From assembly GCA_051209155.1 (NCBI GenBank), contig JBPJGB010000001.1: 64,000 nucleotides of DNA; one strand, 5' to 3'. A program made the translations under genes and the position numbers. Shown piece after piece: positions 24,877 through 33,261 of this stretch (within the stretch, counting starts at the first letter, position 1; every line of letters starts with the position of its first letter). The notes beneath the pieces are model-generated. The model worked only from the letters and a program-made list of their open reading frames with translations. It did not search any database and was not told the DNA's origin. Origin of the DNA: Actomonas sp051209155. Lineage in GTDB: Bacteria > Verrucomicrobiota > Verrucomicrobiia > Opitutales > Opitutaceae.

Positions 24877-25917
24877 ATGGCTATGGAATTTCGTCAATTG
24901 GGTCGGTCGGGGTTTAAGGTGCCGGTGTTGTGCATGGGGACGTGCACGTTTGGGCCGTCTGAGATCAATCTGGGGTGGGGCGATACCGATGCGAAGGAGG
25001 CGGCTCGCTTCATCGATATCTGTCTCGAGCACGGCATGAACTTTTTCGACTCCGCCAATGTGTATGGCGGGGGCACGGCCGAGACCGTGTTGGGCGAGGC
25101 GATCAAGGGGCGGCGCGATCAGTTGCTCATCTCCACCAAGGGCACGTTTCGGTTTGGCGAGGGGCCCAATGATGTCGGCCACTCGCGCGCCGCGATCACC
25201 AAGGCGGTCGAGGGCAGCCTCAAGCGCTTGGGCACCGACTACATCGATCTCTACGAGCTGCATGCCTTCGACGCGCTGACGCCGGTCGAGGAAACGCTGG
25301 GCACGCTCGATGACTTGGTGAAGGCCGGTAAAATCCGTTACATCGGTTGCTCCAACTTCTCCGGCTGGCACTTGATGAAGTCGCTCGCGGTGAGCGACCG
25401 GCTGGGACTGTCCCGTTACGTGGCGCACCAGGCTTACTACTCGCTGGTGGGCCGTGAGTATGAGTGGGAGTTGATGCCGTTGGCGCTCGATCAGGGCGTC
25501 GGCTTGGTGGCGTGGAGTCCGCTCGCCATGGGCCGGCTGGGCGGGGCCATGCGACGCGGTCAGCCGCTGCCGGACGTGAGCCGCCTGCACAGCGACTGGA
25601 CCAAGCGCGTTTCGCCGCCGGTGCCGGATAACTTTGTTTACGACGTCGTCGACGTGCTCGACGAGGTGGCGGCGGAGACGGGCAAAACGATCGGCCAGAT
25701 CGCGCTGCGCTGGGTGGTGCAGCGGCCGAGCGTGTCGACGGTGATCTTCGGCGCGCGGACCGAAAAGCAGCTGCGCGAAAACCTCGACGTGGTGAACTGG
25801 GAACTCAGCGACGCGCAGATGGCAAAGCTGTCGGCGGCGGGCGCGAAGACCAAGACCTACCCGTATTGGCATCAGGACGGTTTCGCCGAGCGGAACCCGT
25901 TCCCGTGTCAGGACTGA
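24877..25917 (+). CDS. Aldo/keto reductase
   Basis: 346 residues with the complete AKR (alpha/beta)8 pattern. Start FRQLGRSGFKVPVLCMGTCT matches the family. The catalytic tetrad is visible as D58 and Y63 (FFDSANVYGGG), K88 (ISTKGT) and H129 (LYELHAFD). The cofactor segment lies at SPLAMGRLGG and, near the C terminus, STVIFGARTEKQLRENL. It resembles the YghZ/Tas-like group that reduces aldehydes or ketosugars with NADPH in the cytoplasm. The gene is flanked on both sides by repeat-filled gaps and appears to be a single-gene transcription unit. Substrate unknown. Confidence 0.94.
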   Translation: MAMEFRQLGRSGFKVPVLCMGTCTFGPSEINLGWGDTDAKEAARFIDICLEHGMNFFDSANVYGGGTAETVLGEAIKGRRDQLLISTKGTFRFGEGPNDVGHSRAAITKAVEGSLKRLGTDYIDLYELHAFDALTPVEETLGTLDDLVKAGKIRYIGCSNFSGWHLMKSLAVSDRLGLSRYVAHQAYYSLVGREYEWELMPLALDQGVGLVAWSPLAMGRLGGAMRRGQPLPDVSRLHSDWTKRVSPPVPDNFVYDVVDVLDEVAAETGKTIGQIALRWVVQRPSVSTVIFGARTEKQLRENLDVVNWELSDAQMAKLSAAGAKTKTYPYWHQDGFAERNPFPCQD

Positions 25918-26278
25918 GGCGGACGGGTTTGTTCTTACAGAAGGTAACGAAGCGAACGAAGCCCTTGGAGCAACGTGGGTTTACACGGAGACAAGGGAGG
26001 AGAACGGAGCCGTCAGCCTGATGGTTTTTTTGACCACTACCGAGCGCAGCGACATCTGAGAGACGATGTGCCGAAGCAATTTCACAGATTGTCACAGATG
26101 CCGTCAGCCTTAGGTGGGAACGCTGATCTTCGCTGATATCCGCTCATCCTGATCAGCGAAGATTAGCGGCTATCAGCGTTCCAAGCCACGTCGGTTCGGC
26201 TTCGTGCTCTTCGTTTCCTTCTGTAAAAACGTCAGGCTGACGGTTCTGTTCCGCTCCGTTTCCTCCTGTAAATAATAC
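25918..26278. repeat. 361-bp gap with E, A and B modules
   Basis: E-type text at 25932-26015 (TTCTTACAGAAGGTAACGAA), module A at 26031-26079, module B hairpin at 26117-26194 (AACGCTGATCTTCGCTGATA facing ATCAGCGAAGATTAGCGGCT), then inverted E-type text to 26275. The two E segments face each other, so the entire gap is one large imperfect inverted repeat with B at its centre. It lies at the convergent end of the aldo/keto reductase and RND pump genes. Confidence 0.8.
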
Positions 26279-29200
26279 TCACCCGCGTTGGGCGGCGGGG
26301 AGGGCGTTGGGGGCGGAGGATTTTTCGCGGCTGCGGATGCGCGCCAGGAGGTTGTGGGCGCCGGTGTAGAGGACGGGGATGAAGAGGAGCGTCACCAAGG
26401 TGGAGGCCACGAGGCCGCCGAGCACGGTGCGGGCGAGGGCGGCCTGGATCTCGGCGCCAGAGCCGATGCCGATGGCGAGCGGGAGCAGGCCGAGCACGGT
26501 CGTGAGCGTCGTCATGAGGATGGGCCGCAGGCGACGGGAACCGGCCTTCTTCACCGCCTCGGCCATGGAGAGGTTTTCCTCGCGGCGCAGCAGGTTGATG
26601 TAGTCGACGAGCACGATAGCGTTGTTGACCACGATACCGGTGAGCATGACGAGGCCCATGAGGCTCTGCATGTTGATGGTGGTGCCGGTGAGCAGGAGGG
26701 TCGGCACGACGCCGATGATGGCGAGCGGCACGGCGCAAAGCACCACGAGCGGATCGAGGAAGCGCTCAAACTGCGCGGCCATGACCATGTAGATGAGCAG
26801 CAGGGCAATGAGCAGCGACATGCGGAAGTCTGCGGCGGACTTGGCCTGTTCCTCGTAGGCGCCACCAAAATAGACGGACAGCCCCGGCGGGATGGCGACG
26901 TCGCCCATGCGGGCGCGGATCATCTCCACCGCGTCGCCGAGGGCGGTGCCTTTGGCGAGGTTGGCGGTGATGTAGGTGATGCGCTGGCCGTCAACACGGT
27001 CGATCTGGGGCGGGCCGCGGCTGGCTTCCTTGTCGACCACGGCGGAGAGCGGGATGGTTTCGCCGGAGGGCAGGCGGATCGGGATGTTGTCGAGCGACTG
27101 CGTGCTCTGGCGGTCCTCGGGGCGGAGGCGCACGACGATGGGGAACTCGTCTCCACCGATGCGATACGCGCCGGCGCGGCTGCCGCCGACGTTGGTCTGG
27201 AGGGTGGAGGCGACGTCGCGGATATTGAGGCCGAGCTCGGCGATTTTCTCGCGGTTGAAAATGAGGTTCTGTTCGGGGCGGCCCTCGCGGCGGCCAACGC
27301 GCACACCCTCGATGCCGGGCAGGCCCTCGATGGCGTGTTGGATCTGGCGGCCGACCTGCTGGGCGAGTTCGAGGTCGTGGCCGCGGAGCTGGATGGAAAC
27401 GTCCTCGTTGCCCCCGCCGTTGCCGAAGACCATGCGGAGGATCCAGAGACCGTTCTGCGCGCTGACGCGGATGTCGGCGCCGGGGATGCGGCCGTCGGTG
27501 ACGGCGCGAAGCCGGTCGGCGAGCTCCATGGTGGAGATGGAGCTGTCGTGGGACATGGCGATCTCGACCTCGGCGCGGCCGTCACGGATCTCGGTGGTGA
27601 GGTGTTCGATGGCGTCGTCGGGCACCTGCGCGGCGACGATTTTCTCGAGGTCGGTGAGGTAGCGGTTGAGGACGGCGATGTTGGTGCCGTCGGCCATGCG
27701 GATATCGACATCGATCTCGTCGGCCTCGGTTTGCGGGGCGAGTTCGACCGGGATGAGGGGGAAGGCGGCGGCGGCGGCGATGACGAGGGCCACGGAACCG
27801 AGGAGCACACGGCGCTGGTGATGGAGGGCCCAATCGAGGGCGTTGGCGTAGCGCTTTTCGAGGGCGGCGAACTTACCGCCGGCTTGGGCCGGCGAGTTGG
27901 AGGTGGAAGTTGCCGTTGAAGGTTTTTTTCGCGGCCAGCGGTCGAGGAGCTTGCTGGCGAGCATGGGCACGAGGGTGAGCGCCACGAGCAGCGAGCAGAT
28001 GAGGGCGAAGACGACGACCAGGGCGAGCTGTTGGAAGATAACGCCGGAGACGGTCTGCATGAACACGACCGGCAGGAAGATGACGGTGGTGGTGAGGGTG
28101 GAGGCGACAATGGCGCCGGCCACCTCCTTGGTGCCGATGAGCGCGGCCTGGCGGCGGTCGTTGCCCTCCTCGCGCTGGCGGGTGATGTTCTCCAGCACGA
28201 CCACGGCGTTGTCGACGACCATGCCGATGCCGAGGGCGAGTCCGCCGAAACTCATTTGGTTGAGCGTGAGGCCGTTGAAGTAAAGCAGGCCGAAGGTGGC
28301 GATGATCGAGATGGGAATGGCGGCCGCGATGATGAAGGTGGAGGAGCCCTTGCGGAGGAAGGCGTAGAGCACGGCGACGGCGAAGAGGGCGCCCCAGCCG
28401 GCGGAGTTGGCGACGTTGGAGATGGAGCTCTGGATGAAGGTGGCCTGGTCGGAGGCGATGAGCATGCGCAGGTCGGGTCGCTCGGCGTTGATGCGCTCGA
28501 CCTCGGCGCGCACGGCTTCGGAGACGGCGACGGTGTTGGCGCCGGTCTGCTTGCGGATGGCGAAGCGGAGCATGGGGCGGCCGTCGATCTGGACGAGGCG
28601 GTTGAGGTCCTCGTAACCGAAGCTCACCTCGGCGACGTCGCCGACGCGGATGGCCTTGCCGTCGATGCGGGTGATGACGGTGTTCCGAATCTGGTCGAGG
28701 TCGGTGTATTCGCCGAGGGTGCGGACGTAGAGCTGCTGCACGCCGGAGACGACGTTGCCGCCGGGCAGGTTGATGTTGCCCGAAGTGAGGGCGGTGCGGA
28801 CATCGGAGGAGGAAAGTTGCGAGGCGTTGAGGCGGTCGCGTTTGAGGTCGATGCGCACCTGGCGGTGGACGCCGCCCCAGACGTCGACGCGACCGACGCC
28901 GGGGAGCTGCTCAAAGCGTTTGGAAATCTCGCGCTCGAGGATGAGGGTGAGCTCCTGCAGGTCCCAGGTCGGCGAGGACGCCCCGACCATGATGACGGGC
29001 ACGTTGTTGGGGTCGAATTTCCAGACTCGCGGCGGCTCGATCTCGGGCGGGAGATCGTCGCGGATGGGCTCCATCGCGGCGCGCAGATCGTTGGCGGCTT
29101 CGTCGAGGTTGGTGCCGCGCACGAAGTCGAGAGTGACGCGGGACTCGCCCTCCGAGGAGCGGGAGCGGACCCGCTCGATGCCGGGCACGCCGGCGACGGC

Positions 29201-29407
29201 GTTTTCCACCTGACGGGTGATGATCTCCTCGATCTCCTCGGGGCCGACGTTCGGGTAATCGACGGCGACGGTGAGGGAGGGGAACTCGATCGGCGGGAGC
29301 AGATCGATGGGGAGGTGGCGGAGGCCGGAAACGCCGAGGGTGATGATGATCAGGAAGACCATCGCGGTGGCGACGGGGCGTTTGACGGAGGTGTCGGTTA
29401 AGGGCAT
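26279..29407 (-). CDS. RND efflux transporter, HAE1/AcrB-like permease
   Basis: 1042 residues, the usual RND length. TM1 is at the N terminus (VKRPVATAMVFLIIITLGVS). The first large porter domain includes LPPIEFPSLTVAVDYPNVGP. TM4 holds the proton-relay Asp pattern GLALGIGMVVDNAVVVLENI. A second half starts near TM7 (RVLLGSVALVIAAAAAFPLI) and has its own porter domain and the mirrored GIVVNNAIVLVDYINLLRRE in TM10. The protein should trimerise in the inner membrane and export drugs or other hydrophobic compounds with an adaptor and an outer-membrane factor. The adaptor gene is directly upstream on the same strand; no TolC-like gene is in the window. Confidence 0.95.
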   Translation of the reverse strand: MPLTDTSVKRPVATAMVFLIIITLGVSGLRHLPIDLLPPIEFPSLTVAVDYPNVGPEEIEEIITRQVENAVAGVPGIERVRSRSSEGESRVTLDFVRGTNLDEAANDLRAAMEPIRDDLPPEIEPPRVWKFDPNNVPVIMVGASSPTWDLQELTLILEREISKRFEQLPGVGRVDVWGGVHRQVRIDLKRDRLNASQLSSSDVRTALTSGNINLPGGNVVSGVQQLYVRTLGEYTDLDQIRNTVITRIDGKAIRVGDVAEVSFGYEDLNRLVQIDGRPMLRFAIRKQTGANTVAVSEAVRAEVERINAERPDLRMLIASDQATFIQSSISNVANSAGWGALFAVAVLYAFLRKGSSTFIIAAAIPISIIATFGLLYFNGLTLNQMSFGGLALGIGMVVDNAVVVLENITRQREEGNDRRQAALIGTKEVAGAIVASTLTTTVIFLPVVFMQTVSGVIFQQLALVVVFALICSLLVALTLVPMLASKLLDRWPRKKPSTATSTSNSPAQAGGKFAALEKRYANALDWALHHQRRVLLGSVALVIAAAAAFPLIPVELAPQTEADEIDVDIRMADGTNIAVLNRYLTDLEKIVAAQVPDDAIEHLTTEIRDGRAEVEIAMSHDSSISTMELADRLRAVTDGRIPGADIRVSAQNGLWILRMVFGNGGGNEDVSIQLRGHDLELAQQVGRQIQHAIEGLPGIEGVRVGRREGRPEQNLIFNREKIAELGLNIRDVASTLQTNVGGSRAGAYRIGGDEFPIVVRLRPEDRQSTQSLDNIPIRLPSGETIPLSAVVDKEASRGPPQIDRVDGQRITYITANLAKGTALGDAVEMIRARMGDVAIPPGLSVYFGGAYEEQAKSAADFRMSLLIALLLIYMVMAAQFERFLDPLVVLCAVPLAIIGVVPTLLLTGTTINMQSLMGLVMLTGIVVNNAIVLVDYINLLRREENLSMAEAVKKAGSRRLRPILMTTLTTVLGLLPLAIGIGSGAEIQAALARTVLGGLVASTLVTLLFIPVLYTGAHNLLARIRSREKSSAPNALPAAQRG

Positions 29408-29442
29408 CGGAGCAAACGAAAGGGAGCGGAGATGGGTTCGGG

Positions 29443-29556
29443 CTCTTTCTCTTTATCTTTCTTCCTTCTCTTTATCCCCACGGGGCGAATGGCGCTCGCG
29501 GTCGCGTTTCGGTCGGCGGGGAGAAAGATAAAGATAAAGAAGGAAGAGAAAGATTG
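29443..29556. repeat. Long polypurine/polypyrimidine hairpin between adaptor and RND genes
   Basis: CTCTTTCTCTTTATCTTTCT (29443 on) and AGATAAAGATAAAGAAGGAA (29526 on) are arms of an inverted repeat of roughly 35 bp with small offsets, separated by about 45 bp of GC-rich DNA. Each arm is made of 6-bp steps (AGATAA, AGAAGG). It lies in the 157-bp gap inside what should be one operon and could trim or attenuate the message between adaptor and pump. Confidence 0.75.
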
Positions 29557-29564
29557 AGCTTCGC

Positions 29565-30896
29565 TCAGGAGTCCTGGCGGGCGGTGGCTTCGAGGACTTC
29601 CTTGAGGAGATCCTCGCGATTGAGGCTCTGCAGCTCGCGGATGTGGTCCCAGGTGACCGGGCGCACGCGGGCTACGGAGCGGCCGTTGGAAGCGAGCAGA
29701 TCCTGACCGAGGGAGACGACCCAATCGGTCGGGTTGAGGTTGCCGATGGCGACTTCGTTGGCACCGCGGGCGAGGACCTCGATGTTGCGGAAGTTGACCG
29801 GGAGCGGTTCGGAGAGGGAATCGGGGCGGGCGGCGATGGCGCCGGAGTCGAGCGTTTCGACGCCGAGGACGAAGACACCTTCGCGGCCGGTGTTGGGATC
29901 GGTGAAGAGCGCGCTGGTCGGCACGAGCGTGGCCTGGCGGCTTTGGCCGTAGAGGATGTCGACCGGGAGGAACATGCCGGGGCGCAGATGACCGTTGGGT
30001 TTCTCGATGCGGATCTCGGCCTCGGTCGAGCGGGTGATCTCGTTGAGGAAGGGGGAAATGCGGGCGACGGTGCCGGCGAGTGGCTCGGTCTCGCCGGTGA
30101 GGTCCTGGATGAGGAGTTCGGCGGGCTGGCCGACCTCGATGTAGCCGATCATGGCGTCGGTGAGGTTGACGCGCACGTGGAGTGCGGAGAGGTCGCCGAT
30201 GGTGAAGAGAGCGGAGGAAGGCGAGACCTGCATGCCGATCTCGGCGCGGCGGGCGCCGACGACCCCGGCGACCGGGGCACGGACGAGGGTGCGGGCGAGC
30301 AGGTCGCGGCGTTCGGCGAGGTTGGCGGAGGCCTGCTCGAGTTCGGCCTCGGCGAGTTCGACATCGGCGGCGGCGGAGTCGCGTTGGGCGGCGAGGGTTT
30401 CGTATTCGAGATCGGAAACGAGGTCGCGTTCGTTGAGTTCGCGGGAGCGACGGGCCTGGGCCTCGGCTTCGGCGAAGCGGGCGCGGGCCTGGCGAAGGCG
30501 GGCGGCGGCGATGCGGTGGCCGGCCTCGGACTGGCGGACCTGCTCGCGGACCTGATCGTCGTTGATGCGGACGAGGATGTCGCCGACCTGCACTTCGTCG
30601 CCGTCGTCGACCAGCACCTCATCGATGCGGCCGGTGACCTCGGGGTAAAGCACGACCTGGTTGTCGGCCCGGACGGTGCCGGAGAGGCGTTCCTCGAGCG
30701 GGAGCGAACCGCGACGGGCCTGCACGGCTTCGACGGGCGGGGCGACGGTCGCCGGAGCGGCCGCGGTCGGGCCGGATTTGGAGCAGGCGCCCAGCAGCAA
30801 GGCGGCGGCGAGCAGCGCGAAGGGCATCGCGCGGCGGGCGCCGGCACTGAGGGCGCCGCGGCGGCGCGGGGAGGTGGTGGAGGCCGAGTAGAGCAC
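29565..30896 (-). CDS. RND efflux periplasmic adaptor (membrane fusion protein), lipoprotein
   Basis: About 443 residues from a GTG at 30896. This start gives a basic n-region (SPRRRGALSAGARRA) before PFALLAAALLLGAC, a lipobox with Cys. An upstream in-frame start at 30944 or an internal ATG at 30827 cannot be excluded. Then come a first lipoyl half (EVTGRIDEVLVDDGDEVQVG), a long alpha-hairpin coiled coil rich in Ala/Arg/Glu, the second lipoyl half (LVRAPVAGVVGARRAEIGMQ), a beta-barrel domain and a membrane-proximal C-terminal domain. It bridges the RND pump encoded immediately downstream and an outer-membrane channel. The gap between the two genes contains a long hairpin. Confidence 0.92.
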   Translation of the reverse strand: MLYSASTTSPRRRGALSAGARRAMPFALLAAALLLGACSKSGPTAAAPATVAPPVEAVQARRGSLPLEERLSGTVRADNQVVLYPEVTGRIDEVLVDDGDEVQVGDILVRINDDQVREQVRQSEAGHRIAAARLRQARARFAEAEAQARRSRELNERDLVSDLEYETLAAQRDSAAADVELAEAELEQASANLAERRDLLARTLVRAPVAGVVGARRAEIGMQVSPSSALFTIGDLSALHVRVNLTDAMIGYIEVGQPAELLIQDLTGETEPLAGTVARISPFLNEITRSTEAEIRIEKPNGHLRPGMFLPVDILYGQSRQATLVPTSALFTDPNTGREGVFVLGVETLDSGAIAARPDSLSEPLPVNFRNIEVLARGANEVAIGNLNPTDWVVSLGQDLLASNGRSVARVRPVTWDHIRELQSLNREDLLKEVLEATARQDS

Positions 30897-31015
30897 GGTC
30901 GCAAGGTTGCACGGTGCGGGCCAAGCGCAACTTATGGGCGGCATCGAACGGTTCGAGGTTTGGTAGCACGTTGACCGGGATTGCGGTCGGGGGACGGATG
31001 CGTTGAGCTAAGTGT

Positions 31016-31699
31016 ATGGAAGACAGGGATACAGCGATGAACGGTGACGAAATGCGGTTGAGCCCGCTGGAGGCCCGCGTGTTGGGCTGCCTGATGGAAA
31101 AGGAGGCGACGACGCCCGATGTTTACCCCTTGTCGCTCAATTCGCTGGTCAATGCTTGCAACCAGAAGAGCAATCGCTCGCCGGTGATGGAGGTGGGCGA
31201 GGAGGAAGTGACCGCAGCGATCGAGCTCCTGCGCGAGAAACACCTCGTGACCCTGTTTTCCGGGGCGGGCGCCCGGGCGGTGAAATACCGGCACAAGTTT
31301 GCCGAGGCCTGGCCGGTCGAGCCGGTGGCGCAGGCGGTGATGTGCGAACTGCTCCTGCGCGGACCGCAGACCACGGCCGGCCTACGGGGCAACTGTGAGC
31401 GATTGGCGGCGATGCCGGAGCTGGCTGAAGTGGATGCGGTGCTGGCGGATCTGGCGGCACGACCGTCGGGCGCCTTGGTGCGCAAGCTCGAACGGCAGGC
31501 GGGGCAGAAGGAAGGCCGCTGGGCCGCGCTGATCGTGGAGGGCGGCGACGTCGTGGGGGTGGGGGAAACGGTGCCGACGAAGGTGGCGGTGGCGCTCACT
31601 TTACCGCCGGAGGCCGAGGCGCGGTTGGCGGCCTTGGAAGCGGAGGTGGCGACGCTGCGGACCGAGTTGGCGACGCTGAAGGCCGAGCTGGGGGCGTAG
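31016..31699 (+). CDS. YceH family protein (DUF480)
   Basis: 227 residues. The DUF480 signature is unmistakable: LSPLEARVLGCLMEKEATTP followed by PLSLNSLVNACNQKSNRSPV. Two winged-helix-like domains follow, the second containing VMCELLLRGPQTTAGLRGNC. The last 35 residues form a heptad-like coiled coil (LAALEAEVATLRTELATLKA). In-frame ATGs at 31037 and 31052 are alternative starts; the one at 31037 is preceded by an AGGGA element. The family is widespread in bacteria and cytoplasmic, with no established reaction; a DNA- or RNA-binding role is suggested only by the fold. It is divergent from the RND adaptor gene. Confidence 0.93.
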   Translation: MEDRDTAMNGDEMRLSPLEARVLGCLMEKEATTPDVYPLSLNSLVNACNQKSNRSPVMEVGEEEVTAAIELLREKHLVTLFSGAGARAVKYRHKFAEAWPVEPVAQAVMCELLLRGPQTTAGLRGNCERLAAMPELAEVDAVLADLAARPSGALVRKLERQAGQKEGRWAALIVEGGDVVGVGETVPTKVAVALTLPPEAEARLAALEAEVATLRTELATLKAELGA

Positions 31700-31783
31700 C
31701 GCTGAGGCGGACCGAAGGGCAGGTTTTCTGAACCACAGAAAGCACGGAGCTGCACAGCGGGGAACGGGGTCCGAGGGGCAACG

Positions 31784-32531
31784 TGACGCCGTCGGGGACT
31801 TCGGCGTCCACCTTTGAGTCTGAAGGTGGACCGCGACCTCCGGACGCGGTGCGGCGGTGGAGTGGGAAACGGGGTTGAACCGCAGATGACGCAGATGGGC
31901 GCGGATGCTGAGGCAGACGCTGAGGGGCAGGGCGTTTTTTTAACCACAGATTCCACAGACGGGCACAGATGCCGTGAGGCAGGGACTTTTGGGCCCCGGA
32001 TATACCCGGATGCCTTTGAACGGGTTGTAAGGCCGGGGGCTTCGTGAGGTAGGCGAGGCGGGAACGCTGAGATGCGCTGATCTCCGCTCATCCGGATCAG
32101 CGAAAATGAGCGTGAATCAGCGCTCCGATTCCCACCCGTTTAGGCGGTGACGCTGTCGGGGACCGCCGCGTTCGCGGGACAGGCGTCGGCGTCCACCGTT
32201 GAGTCTGAAGGTGGACCGCGACCTCCGGACGCGGTGCTGCGGTGGAGCGGGAAACGGGGTTGAACCGCAGATGACGCAGATGGGCGCGGATGCTGACGTA
32301 GACGCTGAGGGGCAGGGCGGTTTCTTGGCCACAGATTCCACAGACGGGCACAGATGCCGGAGGCAGGGACTTTTGGGCCACGGGTATACCCGGATGCCTT
32401 TGAACGGGTTGTAAGGCCGGGTGCCTCGTGAGGCAGGCGAGGCGGGAACGCTGAGATGCGCTGATCTCCGCTCATCCGGATCAGCGAAAATGAGCGTGAA
32501 TCAGCGTTCCGATTCCCACCCGTTTAGGCGG
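31784..32531. repeat. Head-to-tail tandem duplication of a composite repeat (two copies of about 0.37 kb)
   Basis: Copy 1 is 31784-32147 and copy 2 is 32148-32531; each begins TGACGC and ends CACCCGTTTAGGCGG. They abut exactly. Each copy contains module D (CCTCCGGACGCGGTG), C-type text (GAACCGCAGATGACGCAGAT), a shared stretch with ACCCGGATGCCTTTGAACGG, and module B (GGGAACGCTGAGATGCGCTG facing ATCAGCGAAAATGAGCGTGA). They differ by one insertion of about 20 bp in module D of copy 2 and scattered substitutions. The whole non-coding gap runs 31700-32545. No gene is supported; short frames here are translated repeat. Confidence 0.88.
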
Positions 32532-32545
32532 CCCGTAACCGCTGG

Positions 32546-33079
32546 TCAGCCGGCGTCGCGTTCGATCTGGAGGTCGGCGGCGAGGAAGTGGCCGGCACAT
32601 TCGTAGCGGTAGACGATACGGTTGGCCTTGGAGGCGGAGCCGGTGGAAAGTTTTTGGGCCCGGATGATGGTGGGCAGCGTGAGCATGCAAGGGTGGCCCG
32701 CGTCGCAGAGCACGTTCTTGAAGTTGCCCACGGTCATGTTGGTGAGCTCGCCGATGGTGTCCTTGATGAGATCGAAGCCTTCCAACATCACCTCGGCGCG
32801 ATTCATCCCGAGGGCCTTTTCGGTGGCAAACAGGGCGAAGTCCTCGTCGAGGCAAAGGTAGACGATGCCGTTCACATCTCCCACGAAACCGACACTGCCG
32901 ATCACGTAGGCCCCGTTACCGTCGGCGGCGGGAATGGGTTTCGTCGAGGAACCCATCTCCACGACGGCCTCGTCCAGCATGGTGTTGCAGACGTTGTCGA
33001 CCGCTCGGTTAATGGCGTTGCGAACGATGTCCTCGGAGATGCTCGAGGTGGGTTGGGGCGGCGATTCAGCGGTGGACAT
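32546..33079 (-). CDS. CheX/CheC-family chemotaxis phosphatase-like protein
   Basis: 177 residues. The central CheX fold is evident from YVIGSVGFVGDVNGIVYLCL and especially IGELTNMTVGNFKN (109-122). The latter carries the phosphatase signature E111-x-x-N114 that inserts into the active site of phosphorylated CheY. The second half lacks an obvious second E-x-x-N, as in CheX rather than CheC. It should dephosphorylate a response-regulator receiver domain in the cytoplasm. No chemotaxis operon is present. Instead it is divergent from a hybrid histidine kinase with its own receiver domain, which makes that receiver a plausible partner. The partner claim is inference from position. Confidence 0.85.
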   Translation of the reverse strand: MSTAESPPQPTSSISEDIVRNAINRAVDNVCNTMLDEAVVEMGSSTKPIPAADGNGAYVIGSVGFVGDVNGIVYLCLDEDFALFATEKALGMNRAEVMLEGFDLIKDTIGELTNMTVGNFKNVLCDAGHPCMLTLPTIIRAQKLSTGSASKANRIVYRYECAGHFLAADLQIERDAG

Positions 33080-33261
33080 GAGAACACTTTATGATCGGCC
33101 GGATTAGCACCGGGTTTAGGGTGGGTTTTGGAAATAGGAGGGGCAGCGCTGGAAATGTCGCCAATTTGCTTCAACGTGCTTCACCGTTGCCATGGCCGGG
33201 GGATTTTAGCGAAATTTCATGCACTTCGACCCGCGTTGTGGGCGGGGATTTGCCGAGTTTC

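Noticed and set aside
5116..26278. Insertion sequence or transposon explanation for the repeats
   Set aside because: No transposase frame or paired terminal inverted repeats with target duplications were seen; the modules are mosaic and periodic rather than IS-like.
31784..32531. CRISPR array suspected from regular repeats
   Set aside because: Two copies of about 0.37 kb with no spacer pattern, and no cas genes nearby.
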